Shown here: positions 1 to 7,471 of the stretch, in pieces
How positions within the stretch are numbered: the stretch's first letter is position 1
Layout: each line of letters begins with the position of its first letter
Assembly (NCBI GenBank): GCA_050248955.1
Contig: JBFWRK010000030.1
Coordinates: 1 to 31,405 of the forward strand
Direction of reading: 5' to 3'
Source: JBFWRK01 sp050248955
GTDB lineage: Bacteria; Actinomycetota; Acidimicrobiia; Acidimicrobiales; Ilumatobacteraceae
Length of the DNA: 31,405 nucleotides
Translations under genes and position numbers: made by a program
Notes under the pieces: model-generated
Database searches by the model: none
The model's input: only the letters and a program-made list of their open reading frames with translations
Told to the model about the DNA's origin: nothing

Positions 1-40
1 CAGGGGCAGGCCCGACCAGCTGCGGCATCCAAGAAGACAT
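1..40 (-). CDS. Possible 5' end of a leftward gene (partial)
   Basis: On the minus strand an ATG at 38-40 is preceded by a strong Shine-Dalgarno sequence (AGGAGG, read on the minus strand within 47-54) at six to seven bases' spacing. The frame stays open to the window edge and reads MSSWMPQLVGPAP. Only 13 residues are visible, so no family can be named. An alternative in-window start is an ATG at 110 in another frame (MPVIPESLVPG...), which has no clear ribosome binding site. Confidence 0.3.
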   Translation of the reverse strand, partial: MSSWMPQLVGPAP

Positions 41-110
41 CACGATCCTCCTCGCCGCCCGCCTCCGAAGCCTGACGGCCAGGAACGAGCGATTCAGGGA
101 TCACCGGCAT

Positions 111-247
111 AATGGCCGATCCCGGGCGCTCGTCCTGTCAGCCCGTCCGCCCGGTATCTGCGCTCGAGAAACCGGCGGACCGGCGGCCACCACCCCGCGA
201 CCTCGGCCGATCCGGCGTCCGATCGCGCCGCTACGAATCCGGGACCG
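111..247. other. Short non-coding stretch downstream of the GNAT gene
   Basis: This stretch lies between the GNAT stop codon and the putative leftward start near the window edge. I see no convincing gene, RNA or terminator hairpin in it. Open frames here have arginine/proline-rich compositions typical of non-coding GC-rich DNA. Confidence 0.4.
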
Positions 248-817
248 CTACCACGCTGGTCGGAGCATTCCCCACATGTGCGGACCGTCGAGCGGGACGT
301 CCCACTCGGTGCGCACGACGAATCCGAGACGCGAGTAGTACGCGACGTTCTCGATCGTCTCGGTCTCGAGGTACAGCGGTAGCCCCTCCTGTGCCGCCCG
401 GCTACCCACCTGTTCGATCAGCTGTGCGCCGAGACCGTGGCGCTGCCAGTCGGGATGCGTGGCGAGCAGGTTGAGGTACCAGTGCGGCTCGGGCGGCGTG
501 TTCGCCTCCATCACCTCGCCGATCGCGGCAAAGCGGGCGAGCCGATCCTCAGGGTGATCGGTCGGTGGCGGCTCCGGGACCACGACCTCGGGTCGTCCGG
601 GTGGGATCCATGCCGCGAGCGCGGCGCCGTCGTCGGTCATCCAGGTCTCATCCCACTGCAACCACCGGAGCATCGGCCAGCGGAAGACTGCGCCACCGCC
701 TGCCTCGTACTCCGCGTCGTCGGGGTAGAACCAGCGCATCACGGGGTCGTCGGCGAACGCCCGCATGCCCGTGCGGCACAGGCGCGGCAGATCGGCAGGC
801 GTCGCCTTTCGGATCAT
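248..817 (-). CDS. GNAT-family N-acetyltransferase
   Basis: The 189-residue protein has the length and order of a single GNAT domain. It begins with the usual IRKATPADLPRL beta1/alpha1 element. Motif A is clear at about residues 113-138: a WYLNLLATHPDWQRHGLG strand-turn whose Q/RxxGxG pyrophosphate-binding loop is QRHGLG (125-130). A C-terminal segment YYSRLGFVV (about 150-158) is the usual beta6/beta7 signature. Family knowledge: these enzymes move an acetyl group from acetyl-CoA to an amine; the acceptor cannot be read from sequence. The gene follows the thiolase gene by 13 bp in the same direction and is probably co-transcribed with it. The fold assignment is firm, the substrate unknown. 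Confidence 0.9.
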   Translation of the reverse strand: MIRKATPADLPRLCRTGMRAFADDPVMRWFYPDDAEYEAGGGAVFRWPMLRWLQWDETWMTDDGAALAAWIPPGRPEVVVPEPPPTDHPEDRLARFAAIGEVMEANTPPEPHWYLNLLATHPDWQRHGLGAQLIEQVGSRAAQEGLPLYLETETIENVAYYSRLGFVVRTEWDVPLDGPHMWGMLRPAW

Positions 818-830
818 CTCCGGGGCCCGA

Positions 831-1979
831 TCAGAGCCGTTCGATGATCGTCACGTTCGCCTGACCGCCGCCCTCGCACATCGTCTGCAGACCGTAACGG
901 CCGCCGGTGCGCTCGAGCTCGTGGAGCAGCGTGGTCATCAGCCGTCCGCCGGTGGCGCCGAGCGGGTGACCGAGCGCGATCGCGCCGCCGTTCACGTTGA
1001 CCTTCGCGTGATCGAACCCGGTCTCCTTCAGCCACGCCAGCACGACCGGCGCGAAGGCCTCGTTGATCTCGACGAGGTCGATGTCGTCCGGCGTGAGCCC
1101 GGTCTTGGCGAGCGCCCGCTTCGTGGCGGGGATCGGCGCCGACAGCATCATGATCGGATCGTCGGCGAGGACGCTGATGTGGTGGATGCGGGCGCGTGGC
1201 GTCAGGCCGTGCGTCTTCAGCGCCTGCTCGCCTGCGATCAGGAGCGCTGCCGAGCCGTCGCTGATCTGGCTCGCACACGCAGCCGTGATGCGGCCGTCGG
1301 GCGTGAGCGTCGGCAGCGAACGGATCTTGTCCCAGTTCGGCTCGCGTGGTCCTTCATCGTACGTGAGTCCGTTCAGCGGCGCGATCTCGCGCTCGAAGCG
1401 CCCTTCCTCGCGCGCCCGCAGCGCCCGCTCGTGCGACTCGACGGCGAACGCCTCCATCTCGTCGCGCGTGATGTCCCACTTCGACGCCATCATCTCGGCA
1501 CCGACGAACTGGCTCACCTCGTCCTTGCCGTACCGCTCGACCCAGCCCGGCGAGCCTGTGAACGGATCACCGAAACCCAGTGGCTCGCCGGCGGTCATGG
1601 CGAACGAGATCGGGATCATCGACATGTTCTGCACGCCTCCGGCGACGACGAGATCCATCGTTCCGGACATCACGGCCTGGGCAGCGAAGTGCACCGCCTG
1701 CTGAGCGGAGCCGCACTGGCGGTCGAGCGTCACGCCGGGCACGTGGTGCGGCAGACCGGCGACGAGCCAGCACGTGCGTGCGATGCACCCCGCCTGCGGG
1801 CCGACGGAGTCGACGTTGCCGAAGACCACGTCGTCGACGGCGTTCGGGTCGACGCCGGAACGCTCGATGAGCGCGGCGATCGAGTGTGCCCCGAGGTCGG
1901 CCGGGTGGACCTGCGACAACGTGCCGCCTCGGCGACCGACGGGGGTGCGAACAGCTTCGACGATGTAGGCCTCGGGCAT
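831..1979 (-). CDS. Acetyl-CoA C-acyltransferase (thiolase), FadA5-like
   Basis: This 382-residue protein is a complete degradative thiolase. The nucleophilic cysteine is Cys89 in DRQCGSAQQA, the NEAF motif follows in the second half, and the C-terminal catalytic pair is His338 (GHPLGATG) and Cys368 (CEGGGQA). Family knowledge: thiolases cleave 3-ketoacyl-CoA with CoA to give acetyl-CoA and a shortened acyl-CoA. The N-terminal region (IVEAVRTPVGRRGG..., WLVAGLPHHVPG) resembles the actinobacterial FadA5 steroid side-chain thiolase group, so a bulky substrate is plausible but not proven. The ATG start has a TAGATT -10-like box six bases upstream, suggesting a leaderless mRNA. No copy of the shared palindromic operator precedes it, unlike most catabolic operons here. 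Confidence 0.93.
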   Translation of the reverse strand: MPEAYIVEAVRTPVGRRGGTLSQVHPADLGAHSIAALIERSGVDPNAVDDVVFGNVDSVGPQAGCIARTCWLVAGLPHHVPGVTLDRQCGSAQQAVHFAAQAVMSGTMDLVVAGGVQNMSMIPISFAMTAGEPLGFGDPFTGSPGWVERYGKDEVSQFVGAEMMASKWDITRDEMEAFAVESHERALRAREEGRFEREIAPLNGLTYDEGPREPNWDKIRSLPTLTPDGRITAACASQISDGSAALLIAGEQALKTHGLTPRARIHHISVLADDPIMMLSAPIPATKRALAKTGLTPDDIDLVEINEAFAPVVLAWLKETGFDHAKVNVNGGAIALGHPLGATGGRLMTTLLHELERTGGRYGLQTMCEGGGQANVTIIERL

Positions 1980-1985
1980 GGCGCG

Positions 1986-1991
1986 AATCTA
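1986..1991 (-). promoter_or_regulatory. -10 box of thiolase gene, leaderless start
   Basis: The minus strand reads TAGATT here, then six bases (CGCGCC), then the thiolase ATG. There is no Shine-Dalgarno sequence. The TANNNT-to-start distance places transcription initiation at or next to the start codon. Confidence 0.55.
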
Positions 1992-2055
1992 CCGACGGCC
2001 GGTTCCCGCACCGGCATTCGGCGTGGCGCGCTGACACCGCTGAGTGCTCTCGCAG

Positions 2056-2061
2056 TAGGGT
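2056..2061 (+). promoter_or_regulatory. -10 box of PAS-GGDEF-EAL gene, leaderless GTG
   Basis: TAGGGT ends six bases before the GTG at 2068. The same hexamer and spacing recur before the ArfB-type gene at 11368 and, with seven bases, before the TetR gene. This supports GTG 2068 as the start rather than the internal ATG at 2113. Confidence 0.5.
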
Positions 2062-2067
2062 CGCGTC

Positions 2068-4134
2068 GTGCTGGGGCCACGACCATCGTCACTCTGTGAC
2101 CCGATCGACATCATGGACGCGGCGAGCGAGGCGATGGTCCTGCTCGATGCCAGCGGCTCGATCAGCTGGGCGAACGAGCGCGCGGCGAAGCTGTTCGGTC
2201 TCGACCGCGACGGATGGATCGGTCGGAGCCCGCTCCCGCTCGTGCACCCCGACGACCTCGAGCTCGCGACCGAGGCGATGACGGACACACTGGCGAGCAC
2301 GGGCGTGCAGATCCCGATCGAGATCCGGATCGCCTGCGCTGACGGCACGTGGGCGCTGGCCGAGATCACCGGTAACTCACGTGTCGGTGACGACGCCATC
2401 GATGGCGTCGTGCTCACGATCCGGCGGCTCGGATGGCGCGAGCACTGGCGCGAGCTCCTCACGATGATCAGCCGCGGCGACGAACTGCCGCACCTGCTCG
2501 ATCGGCTTGCCCGTCTCGCGCTCGAACTACTCGAGGTCGATGCCGTGCTGATGGCCGGCGGCGAGCACATCACCCGAGCCCTCCCGGCGACCGACACCGA
2601 CGACGATCCGCCGCGCCTCGAATGCGTGCCGGACACGGCGCTGAGCGCGGCGCTCCGGGGCGGCGAAGCGATCGCACTCGACGAGCGAACCGGCGGTCAC
2701 TGGTGGTGCGCGCCGCTCGGCGCGGGCGAGACGCCGTTCGGCGCGATCGCCGTGCTGTTCGCCCAGCCGAACCGCCCCTGGTCGAACGACCGTCGCAGCC
2801 TCGCCGAGCTGTGCCGCATCATGGCGATCATCGATCAACGGGAGGGCACGCTCGCCCGCCTCCGGCACCAGGCGATGCACGATGCGCTCACCGATCTGCC
2901 GAACCGTCGCGCGCTGCAGGAACGCCTCGCCAAGGCCGTCGTCGAGGGCCCGCTGTCGCTCCTGCTCGTCGATCTCGACGGTTTCAAGCTCGTCAACGAC
3001 AGCCTCGGGCACCACGCCGGCGACCAGCTGCTCGCGGCAGTCGCGCAGCGACTCCGGACGTCGGCGGCGAGCGAGATCGACGATCCGCTCGTCGCCCGGC
3101 TCGGCGGCGACGAGTTCGCGATCCTGGTCCCTGGCGATGCTGCAGCCGCCACCGCGTGCGCGGACGTGCTCGTCGGCTCGCTCGACGACCCGTTCCACAT
3201 CGACGGTCGCTCGTTGCTGGCGACCGCGAGCATCGGCGTCGTCCACCATGCCGGACCGACCGGCGAGGAGGCCTCGGAGATCGCGGCCGCGCTGCTGCGC
3301 GATGCCGACACCGCGCTGTACCAGGCGAAGAGCGAGGGACGGAACCGGTGGTCGACCTTCCGCCCCGAGCTGCACGCGGAGATGGTCGAGCGGCTCGAGC
3401 TCACGCAGCTCCTGCGGAGAGCGGTCGAGCGCGGCGAGCTCGTGCTGCGCTACGAACCGAAGGTCGCGCTGCCCAGCGGCACGATCGTCGGCGCCGAGGC
3501 GTTGGTGTCGTGGCCCGACGCCGAAGGTCGGCTGATCGAGCCCGCCCGGTTCCTCCCGCTCGCGGCAGAAATCGGCCTGCTCTCGGCGATCGCCGCGACG
3601 ACGATCTCCGGCGCGTGCCGCCAGCTCGCTTCGTGGCGGGCACGGGGTCTCGCCACGGACTGGCCGGTGAGCGTCAACCTGTCGTCGATCGAATCCGAGC
3701 GGGCCGACATCGTCTCGATCGTGATGGAAGCGCTCGAACGCTCTGGGCTGTCGCCGCGTGACCTCGAGCTCGAGGTAGCCGAGCAGGCCTTCGTCGCCGA
3801 CTCGGCGGCCGCTGACCACCTCACGGAACTGCATCGACGCGGCGTGCGGCTGGCCATCGACGACTTCGGCTCCGGAGAGTCGTCGCTCGCGCGGCTCCGG
3901 CTGCTGCCGGTCGACACGATCAAGATCGACCAGACGCTCGTACGCGCCGTCGTGCGCGATCCCGTCGCGAACGCGATCGTCAGCGCGATCGCACACCTCG
4001 CCCATCGGCTCGACAAGCGCGTCGTGGCCGTGGGCATCGACTCGGCGGAGGATCGGACCGCGGTCCTCGCCGCCGGCTGCGACTGGGGCCAAGGCCCGCT
4101 GCTCACCGCCAGCCATCCGCTACCGGCTCGCTGA
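2068..4134 (+). CDS. PAS-GAF?-GGDEF-EAL cyclic-di-GMP protein
   Basis: This 688-residue protein has an N-terminal PAS domain (about 16-120), a GAF-like or linker region (about 125-255), a GGDEF domain (about 265-430) with an intact GGDEF motif at 346-350, and an EAL domain (about 440-688). GGDEF domains make cyclic-di-GMP and EAL domains hydrolyse it. The EAL signature (477-479), the VNLSS Asn region (537), the LELEVAE glutamate region (566-572), DDFGSG (598-603), KID (619-621) and a late Gln (675) are present. However, the motif normally read AEGVE is AVGID (654-658), so a glutamate is replaced by Val655. No RxxD product-inhibition site precedes GGDEF. The protein may therefore be mainly a cyclase, or the EAL half may be weak. 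No transmembrane segment is visible, so it is probably cytosolic. An internal ATG at 2113 would remove only 15 residues. Confidence 0.93.
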   Translation: MLGPRPSSLCDPIDIMDAASEAMVLLDASGSISWANERAAKLFGLDRDGWIGRSPLPLVHPDDLELATEAMTDTLASTGVQIPIEIRIACADGTWALAEITGNSRVGDDAIDGVVLTIRRLGWREHWRELLTMISRGDELPHLLDRLARLALELLEVDAVLMAGGEHITRALPATDTDDDPPRLECVPDTALSAALRGGEAIALDERTGGHWWCAPLGAGETPFGAIAVLFAQPNRPWSNDRRSLAELCRIMAIIDQREGTLARLRHQAMHDALTDLPNRRALQERLAKAVVEGPLSLLLVDLDGFKLVNDSLGHHAGDQLLAAVAQRLRTSAASEIDDPLVARLGGDEFAILVPGDAAAATACADVLVGSLDDPFHIDGRSLLATASIGVVHHAGPTGEEASEIAAALLRDADTALYQAKSEGRNRWSTFRPELHAEMVERLELTQLLRRAVERGELVLRYEPKVALPSGTIVGAEALVSWPDAEGRLIEPARFLPLAAEIGLLSAIAATTISGACRQLASWRARGLATDWPVSVNLSSIESERADIVSIVMEALERSGLSPRDLELEVAEQAFVADSAAADHLTELHRRGVRLAIDDFGSGESSLARLRLLPVDTIKIDQTLVRAVVRDPVANAIVSAIAHLAHRLDKRVVAVGIDSAEDRTAVLAAGCDWGQGPLLTASHPLPAR

Positions 4135-4143
4135 GCCGGTCCG

Positions 4144-5346
4144 TCACCGGGCGACGATGACGGACGAGCCGTGTCCGAAGAGCCCCTGGTTGGCGGTGAT
4201 GCCGACGGTCGCTCCCTCGACCTGACGATCACCGGCCTGGCCGCGGAGCTGCCACGTGAGCTCGCAGACCTGCGCGATCGCCTGTGCCGGGATGGCCTCG
4301 CCGAAGCAGGCCAGGCCGCCGCTCGGGTTCACCGGGATGCGCCCACCGAGCTCCGTCGCCCCTGATCGCAGCAGCGCCTCGGCCTCACCCTCGGCGCACA
4401 GGCCGATGTGCTCGTACCAGTCGAGCTCGAGCGCCGTCGACAGGTCGTAGACCTCCGCCAGGCTGAGGTCCTCCGGTCCGATGCCGGCTTCCTCGTACGC
4501 ACCCCATGCGATCGAGTCCTTGTACCGCCTGTCGGGCGCGGGAACGACCGCGCTGGAGTCCGACGCGAAGTCGGGCAGCTCGAGGATCGTCTGCGGGTAG
4601 CGCGGCGTCACGGTGCTGACCGCCTTCACCCGCGGCAGACCGTCGGTCGAGCCGAGGTGCCGGCGGGCGAAGTCCATGCTGCAGACGACCATGGCCGCAC
4701 CGCCGTCGGACGTGGCGCAGATGTCGAGCAGTCGGAGCGGGTCGGACACGACGGGGCTGTTGAGCACGTCTTCGACCGTGACGTCCCTGCGGAACCGGGC
4801 GTTCGGGTTGGCCAACCCGTGCCGTGCGTTCTTCACCTTCACGCGTGCGAAGTCCTCGGCGGTGGCGCCGTGGACGTCCATCCGGCGTCGCGCGAACAGC
4901 GCGAAGTAGACCGGGTTCGTCGCGCCGAGCAGCCGGAACCTGAGCCAGTCGGGATCCGTCCTGCGCTCGCCGCCCACCGGCGCGAAGAACCCCTTCGGTG
5001 TGGTGTCCGCACCGACCACGAGCGCAACGTCACAGAAGCCGGCGAGGATCTGCGCCCTCGCGGTGTGCAACGCATGCGCCCCGGACGCGCACGCGGCGTA
5101 GCTGCTGCTGATGCGGACACCGGTCCATCCCAGCTTCTGCGCGAACGTCGCACCGGCGATGAACCCCGGATAGCCGTTGCGGATCGTGTCGGCGCCGGCG
5201 ACGTACTGGATGTCCTGCCACGTGAGCGCCGCATCGGCGAGCGCTGCCCGCACCGCGGTCATGCCGTACTCCGTGAAGTCCCTTCCCCACTTGCCCCAGG
5301 GGTGCATGCCGACGCCGAGGATCGCGACGTCGTGCTCGCCGCTCAC
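4144..5346 (-). CDS. Thiolase-like (SCP-x/Ltp type) protein
   Basis: The 400-residue protein has the two-half thiolase fold signature of SCP-x/lipid-transfer thiolases. The nucleophile position is kept as Cys86 (YAACASGAH). The C-terminal NPSGG motif is at 340-344, but the following catalytic GHP is GEA, putting Glu350 where the histidine should be, and the usual second cysteine loop reads NQGLFGHGSS. Family knowledge: thiolase-like Ltp enzymes that pair with DUF35 proteins include retro-aldolases cleaving steroid side chains. The GTG start at 5346 overlaps the stop of the upstream DUF35 gene by four bases (GTGA), so the two are translationally coupled and probably form a complex. An in-frame upstream extension exists but lies on top of the DUF35 gene and is not protein-like. 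Thiolase, aldolase or synthase chemistry cannot be decided from sequence. Confidence 0.88.
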   Translation of the reverse strand: MSGEHDVAILGVGMHPWGKWGRDFTEYGMTAVRAALADAALTWQDIQYVAGADTIRNGYPGFIAGATFAQKLGWTGVRISSSYAACASGAHALHTARAQILAGFCDVALVVGADTTPKGFFAPVGGERRTDPDWLRFRLLGATNPVYFALFARRRMDVHGATAEDFARVKVKNARHGLANPNARFRRDVTVEDVLNSPVVSDPLRLLDICATSDGGAAMVVCSMDFARRHLGSTDGLPRVKAVSTVTPRYPQTILELPDFASDSSAVVPAPDRRYKDSIAWGAYEEAGIGPEDLSLAEVYDLSTALELDWYEHIGLCAEGEAEALLRSGATELGGRIPVNPSGGLACFGEAIPAQAIAQVCELTWQLRGQAGDRQVEGATVGITANQGLFGHGSSVIVAR

Positions 5347-5822
5347 AGCACCGCCTCGGAGGCTGCCGGGGTTGCCGGGGTTGTAGGGGCTGCCGGCTCC
5401 CAGACGTAGACGAGGTACTCGTGGTCGTCGTCGCGATCGAGCACCTGAACCCCGAGCTGCATCTCCATCCCGACCCGGAGGTCGGCGGCGAGCACACCCC
5501 GTGCCACCTGCCCGAGCACGACGAGCCCCTCCTCCTCCAGCTCGACGGCGGCGAGTGCGTACGGCTCGAACGGATCGCTCGCGGCGTAGGGAGGCGGTGG
5601 CGCGTACCGGTTCTCCGTGAAGCTCCAGACACGGCCACGTCGGGAGAGTGGCGTCGACTCCAGCACCGCCGAGCCACACGCCGGGTTCGGGCAGTCCGCC
5701 GCTCGTGGTGGGAACACATACGTCCCGCACTCGGGGCAGCGCCCGCCGATGAGGTGGGGCGAGTCCGGATCGGTCGTGAACCACCCGTCGATCACCGGCA
5801 GTTGCCTGGCACGTTCTGACAC
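5343..5822 (-). CDS. DUF35/OB-fold zinc-ribbon acyl-CoA binding protein
   Basis: This 159-residue protein has an N-terminal helix, a rubredoxin-like zinc ribbon with cysteines 29, 32, 44 and 49 (CPEC...CPNPAC), and a C-terminal OB-fold (about 55-145), the architecture of DUF35 partners such as the C-terminal half of ChsH2. Family knowledge: DUF35 proteins bind the CoA ester and dock onto thiolase-superfamily enzymes. The downstream thiolase-like gene overlaps it by four bases. The GTG start at 5822 sits inside palindromic operator A and has a TAATCT -10 box six bases upstream, so a bound repressor would cover both promoter and initiation codon. The tail (TPATPAASEA) looks disordered. Confidence 0.9.
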   Translation of the reverse strand: MSERARQLPVIDGWFTTDPDSPHLIGGRCPECGTYVFPPRAADCPNPACGSAVLESTPLSRRGRVWSFTENRYAPPPPYAASDPFEPYALAAVELEEEGLVVLGQVARGVLAADLRVGMEMQLGVQVLDRDDDHEYLVYVWEPAAPTTPATPAASEAVL

Positions 5823-5830
5823 GGCGTCAG
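5816..5830. promoter_or_regulatory. Palindromic operator site A
   Basis: CTGACACGGCGTCAG has perfect CTGAC/GTCAG arms around a 5-bp centre. It covers the GTG start and part of the -10 box of the leftward DUF35 gene and lies 56 bp before the rightward gene at 5887. It is one of seven sites of the proposed TetR regulon. Confidence 0.75.
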
Positions 5831-5834
5831 ATTA
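5829..5834 (-). promoter_or_regulatory. -10 box of DUF35 gene, leaderless GTG
   Basis: The minus strand reads TAATCT, six bases (GACGCC), then GTG. It overlaps the right arm of operator A. Confidence 0.6.
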
Positions 5835-5886
5835 GACGTCCGGACGGTCACGCAACGTCGCTGCACCCCTGTGCGAACCTCAGGAC

Positions 5887-6240
5887 ATGAGCTTCGGTCA
5901 GTCCGCCCCCTCCGCATCCGCCAAGCAGATCGCCTACCTGCTCTCGCTCGTGAAGCAGGCCGGACACGACGGCTTCCGTGATGCCCGCGGCCCGCTCGGG
6001 CTCACACAACGGCAGGCGGCAGGCAAGTTCTCGAAGGCCGAGGCGTCGACGTTGATCGATCTGCTCGTGAACGGCACCGAGGGCGGGCCCGACGAGGGGC
6101 CGCCGGCAGCGATCAACGGCGAGCGGATCTCGGCGACCGACCGGCTCGCGCTCGACCGTGCGGATCTGCTCCGCGGCATGCCTGCGGAGCTGCTCGCCGG
6201 CGAGCTCGAACGGCGCGGGTGGTCGGTGACCGCGCCGTGA
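5887..6240 (+). CDS. Small protein of unknown function
   Basis: The 117-residue product is not recognised with confidence. It opens with a Ser/Ala-rich stretch followed by a KQIAYLLSLVKQAG helix (about 14-27), then GPLGLTQRQAAGKFSKAEAS (about 35-54) and a second helical half ending in LLAGELERRGWSV. The two halves look like small helical modules of the ASxKQxxYLxxL kind seen as C-terminal accessory domains in actinobacterial proteins; that resemblance is from memory and weak. No signal peptide, membrane helix or cysteines are visible. It starts 56 bp from operator A and ends 78 bp before the next gene, so it may be co-regulated with the divergent DUF35 gene. No strong Shine-Dalgarno sequence precedes the ATG. 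Confidence 0.75.
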   Translation: MSFGQSAPSASAKQIAYLLSLVKQAGHDGFRDARGPLGLTQRQAAGKFSKAEASTLIDLLVNGTEGGPDEGPPAAINGERISATDRLALDRADLLRGMPAELLAGELERRGWSVTAP

Positions 6241-6280
6241 TCCGGCTGGTCATGCGCTCGATCGCTCGATCCCCTCCTAT

Positions 6281-6295
6281 CTGACGGAGCGTCAG
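6281..6295. promoter_or_regulatory. Palindromic operator site B
   Basis: CTGACGGAGCGTCAG has perfect 5-bp arms and lies 23 bp before the acyl-CoA dehydrogenase start. The left arm occupies the -35 position (TCTGAC, 6280-6285) relative to a TACGCT -10 box at 6303-6308, with a 17-bp spacer. Binding there would block transcription. Confidence 0.8.
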
Positions 6296-6302
6296 AAACG
6301 TG

Positions 6303-6308
6303 TACGCT
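6303..6308 (+). promoter_or_regulatory. -10 box of acyl-CoA dehydrogenase operon
   Basis: TACGCT lies 10 bases before the ATG at 6319, giving a leader of only a few bases. The -35 counterpart overlaps operator B. Confidence 0.45.
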
Positions 6309-6318
6309 CGCCCTCCGG

Positions 6319-7467
6319 ATGGACCTCAGGTACACGCCGGCGCAGGACGCCTTCCGCAGCGAGGCACGGGCGTGGCTCGAGGCGAACGTGCCGGCGAAGC
6401 CGCTGCCGAGCTTCGACACGGCGGAGGGCTTCGAACAGCACCGCGCCTGGGAGCGGCGGCTCTACGACGGCCGCTGGTCGGCGGTGTCGTGGCCGGTCGA
6501 GTACGGCGGACGCGGTGCCGACTACCTCGAATGGCTGATCTTCGAAGAGGAGTACTACCGGGCCGACGCGCCCGGCCGCGTCAACCAGAACGGGATCTTC
6601 CTGCTCGGTCCGACGATCATGGAGGTCGGCACCGAGGCACAACGGACGCGGTTCCTCCCGGCGATCGCGTCCAGCGAGATCGTCTGGGCGCAGGCGTGGA
6701 GCGAGCCGAACGCCGGCTCCGACCTCGCCGCGATCAGATCGACCGCGAACCGCGACGGTGACGACTGGATCCTGAACGGCCAGAAGACATGGGCGAGCCG
6801 CGCCGCCTGGGCGGACTGGTGCTTCGGGATCTTCCGGAGCGACCCGACGGCCGAGCGCCAACGCGGGCTGACGTTCGTGCTCGTGCCCCTCGACTCGCCC
6901 GGCATCACGGTGAGACCGATCGCGCAGCTCGACGGCGACACCGGTTTCGCCGAGATCTTCTTCGACGACGTCCGGGTGCCGCGGGCGAACACGCTCGGCG
7001 AGGAGGGCAAGGGATGGAACGTCGCGATGGCGACGGCGGCCTTCGAGCGCGGTGTGAGCCTGCGCAGCCCGGCCCGGTTCACCGAGGCTGCCGCTCGCCT
7101 GCTCGACCTCTGGCGCGAGGTCGGCGATCCAGACGACACGGCGATGCGCGACGCGGTCACCGACGCGTGGATGCAGGCGGAGGGCTACCGGTTGCACACC
7201 CAGATGACGGTGACCGGGATGCTGGAGGGCCGGCCGATCGGCGCCGAGGCGAGCATGAACAAGATCTTCTGGAGCGAGATGGACGTCCGCATCCATGAGC
7301 TCGCGTTGCAGCTCCTCGGTCCGGACGCCGAGCGCACGAGCGGCGTGAACGAGCGATGGGTCGACGGCTTCCTGTTCTCGCTGGCAGGGCCGATCTACGC
7401 CGGCACGAACGAGATCCAGCGCAACATCATCGCCGACCGCGTGCTGCAGCTGCCGAAGGGCACATGA
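6319..7467 (+). CDS. Acyl-CoA dehydrogenase, FadE26/FadE28-like subunit
   Basis: The 382-residue protein has a full acyl-CoA dehydrogenase layout. It shows the N-terminal helical domain, the flavin/substrate loop WSEPNAGSDLAAIRSTA (about 127-143), and the C-terminal FAD motif YAGTNEIQRNIIADR (360-374). The glutamate usual in YEGT is alanine (Ala361). A candidate base elsewhere is Glu243 in AFERG, in line with the alternative base position known for actinobacterial FadE26-type enzymes. Family knowledge: these subunits work as alpha2beta2 heterotetramers with a degenerate partner, oxidising bulky acyl-CoA such as steroid side chains to enoyl-CoA. The partner gene starts 4 bp downstream. Electrons would go to electron-transfer flavoprotein. 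Substrate is inferred only as bulky or branched. Confidence 0.92.
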   Translation: MDLRYTPAQDAFRSEARAWLEANVPAKPLPSFDTAEGFEQHRAWERRLYDGRWSAVSWPVEYGGRGADYLEWLIFEEEYYRADAPGRVNQNGIFLLGPTIMEVGTEAQRTRFLPAIASSEIVWAQAWSEPNAGSDLAAIRSTANRDGDDWILNGQKTWASRAAWADWCFGIFRSDPTAERQRGLTFVLVPLDSPGITVRPIAQLDGDTGFAEIFFDDVRVPRANTLGEEGKGWNVAMATAAFERGVSLRSPARFTEAAARLLDLWREVGDPDDTAMRDAVTDAWMQAEGYRLHTQMTVTGMLEGRPIGAEASMNKIFWSEMDVRIHELALQLLGPDAERTSGVNERWVDGFLFSLAGPIYAGTNEIQRNIIADRVLQLPKGT

Positions 7468-7471
7468 CGCG

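Noticed and set aside
1..247. Plus-strand open frame at the left edge containing QEDITILLAARL
   Set aside because: It looks briefly like the end of a phosphatase-type domain but continues into low-complexity sequence over the GNAT gene, so I could not support it.
2031..2045. Possible eighth operator, CTGACACCGCTGAGT, between the 1979 and 2068 genes
   Set aside because: Only the left arm CTGAC matches; the right arm is not GTCAG and the site is not palindromic.
4136..4150. Hairpin CCGGT-CCGTC-ACCGG between the convergent EAL and thiolase-like genes as a terminator
   Set aside because: The stem has only five pairs, overlaps the end of a coding region and has no T tract; chance is likely.
5347..5784. 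N-terminal extension of the thiolase-like protein over the DUF35 gene
   Set aside because: The extension is Arg-rich and lies in another frame of a convincing zinc-ribbon gene; the GTGA overlap gives a normal start.
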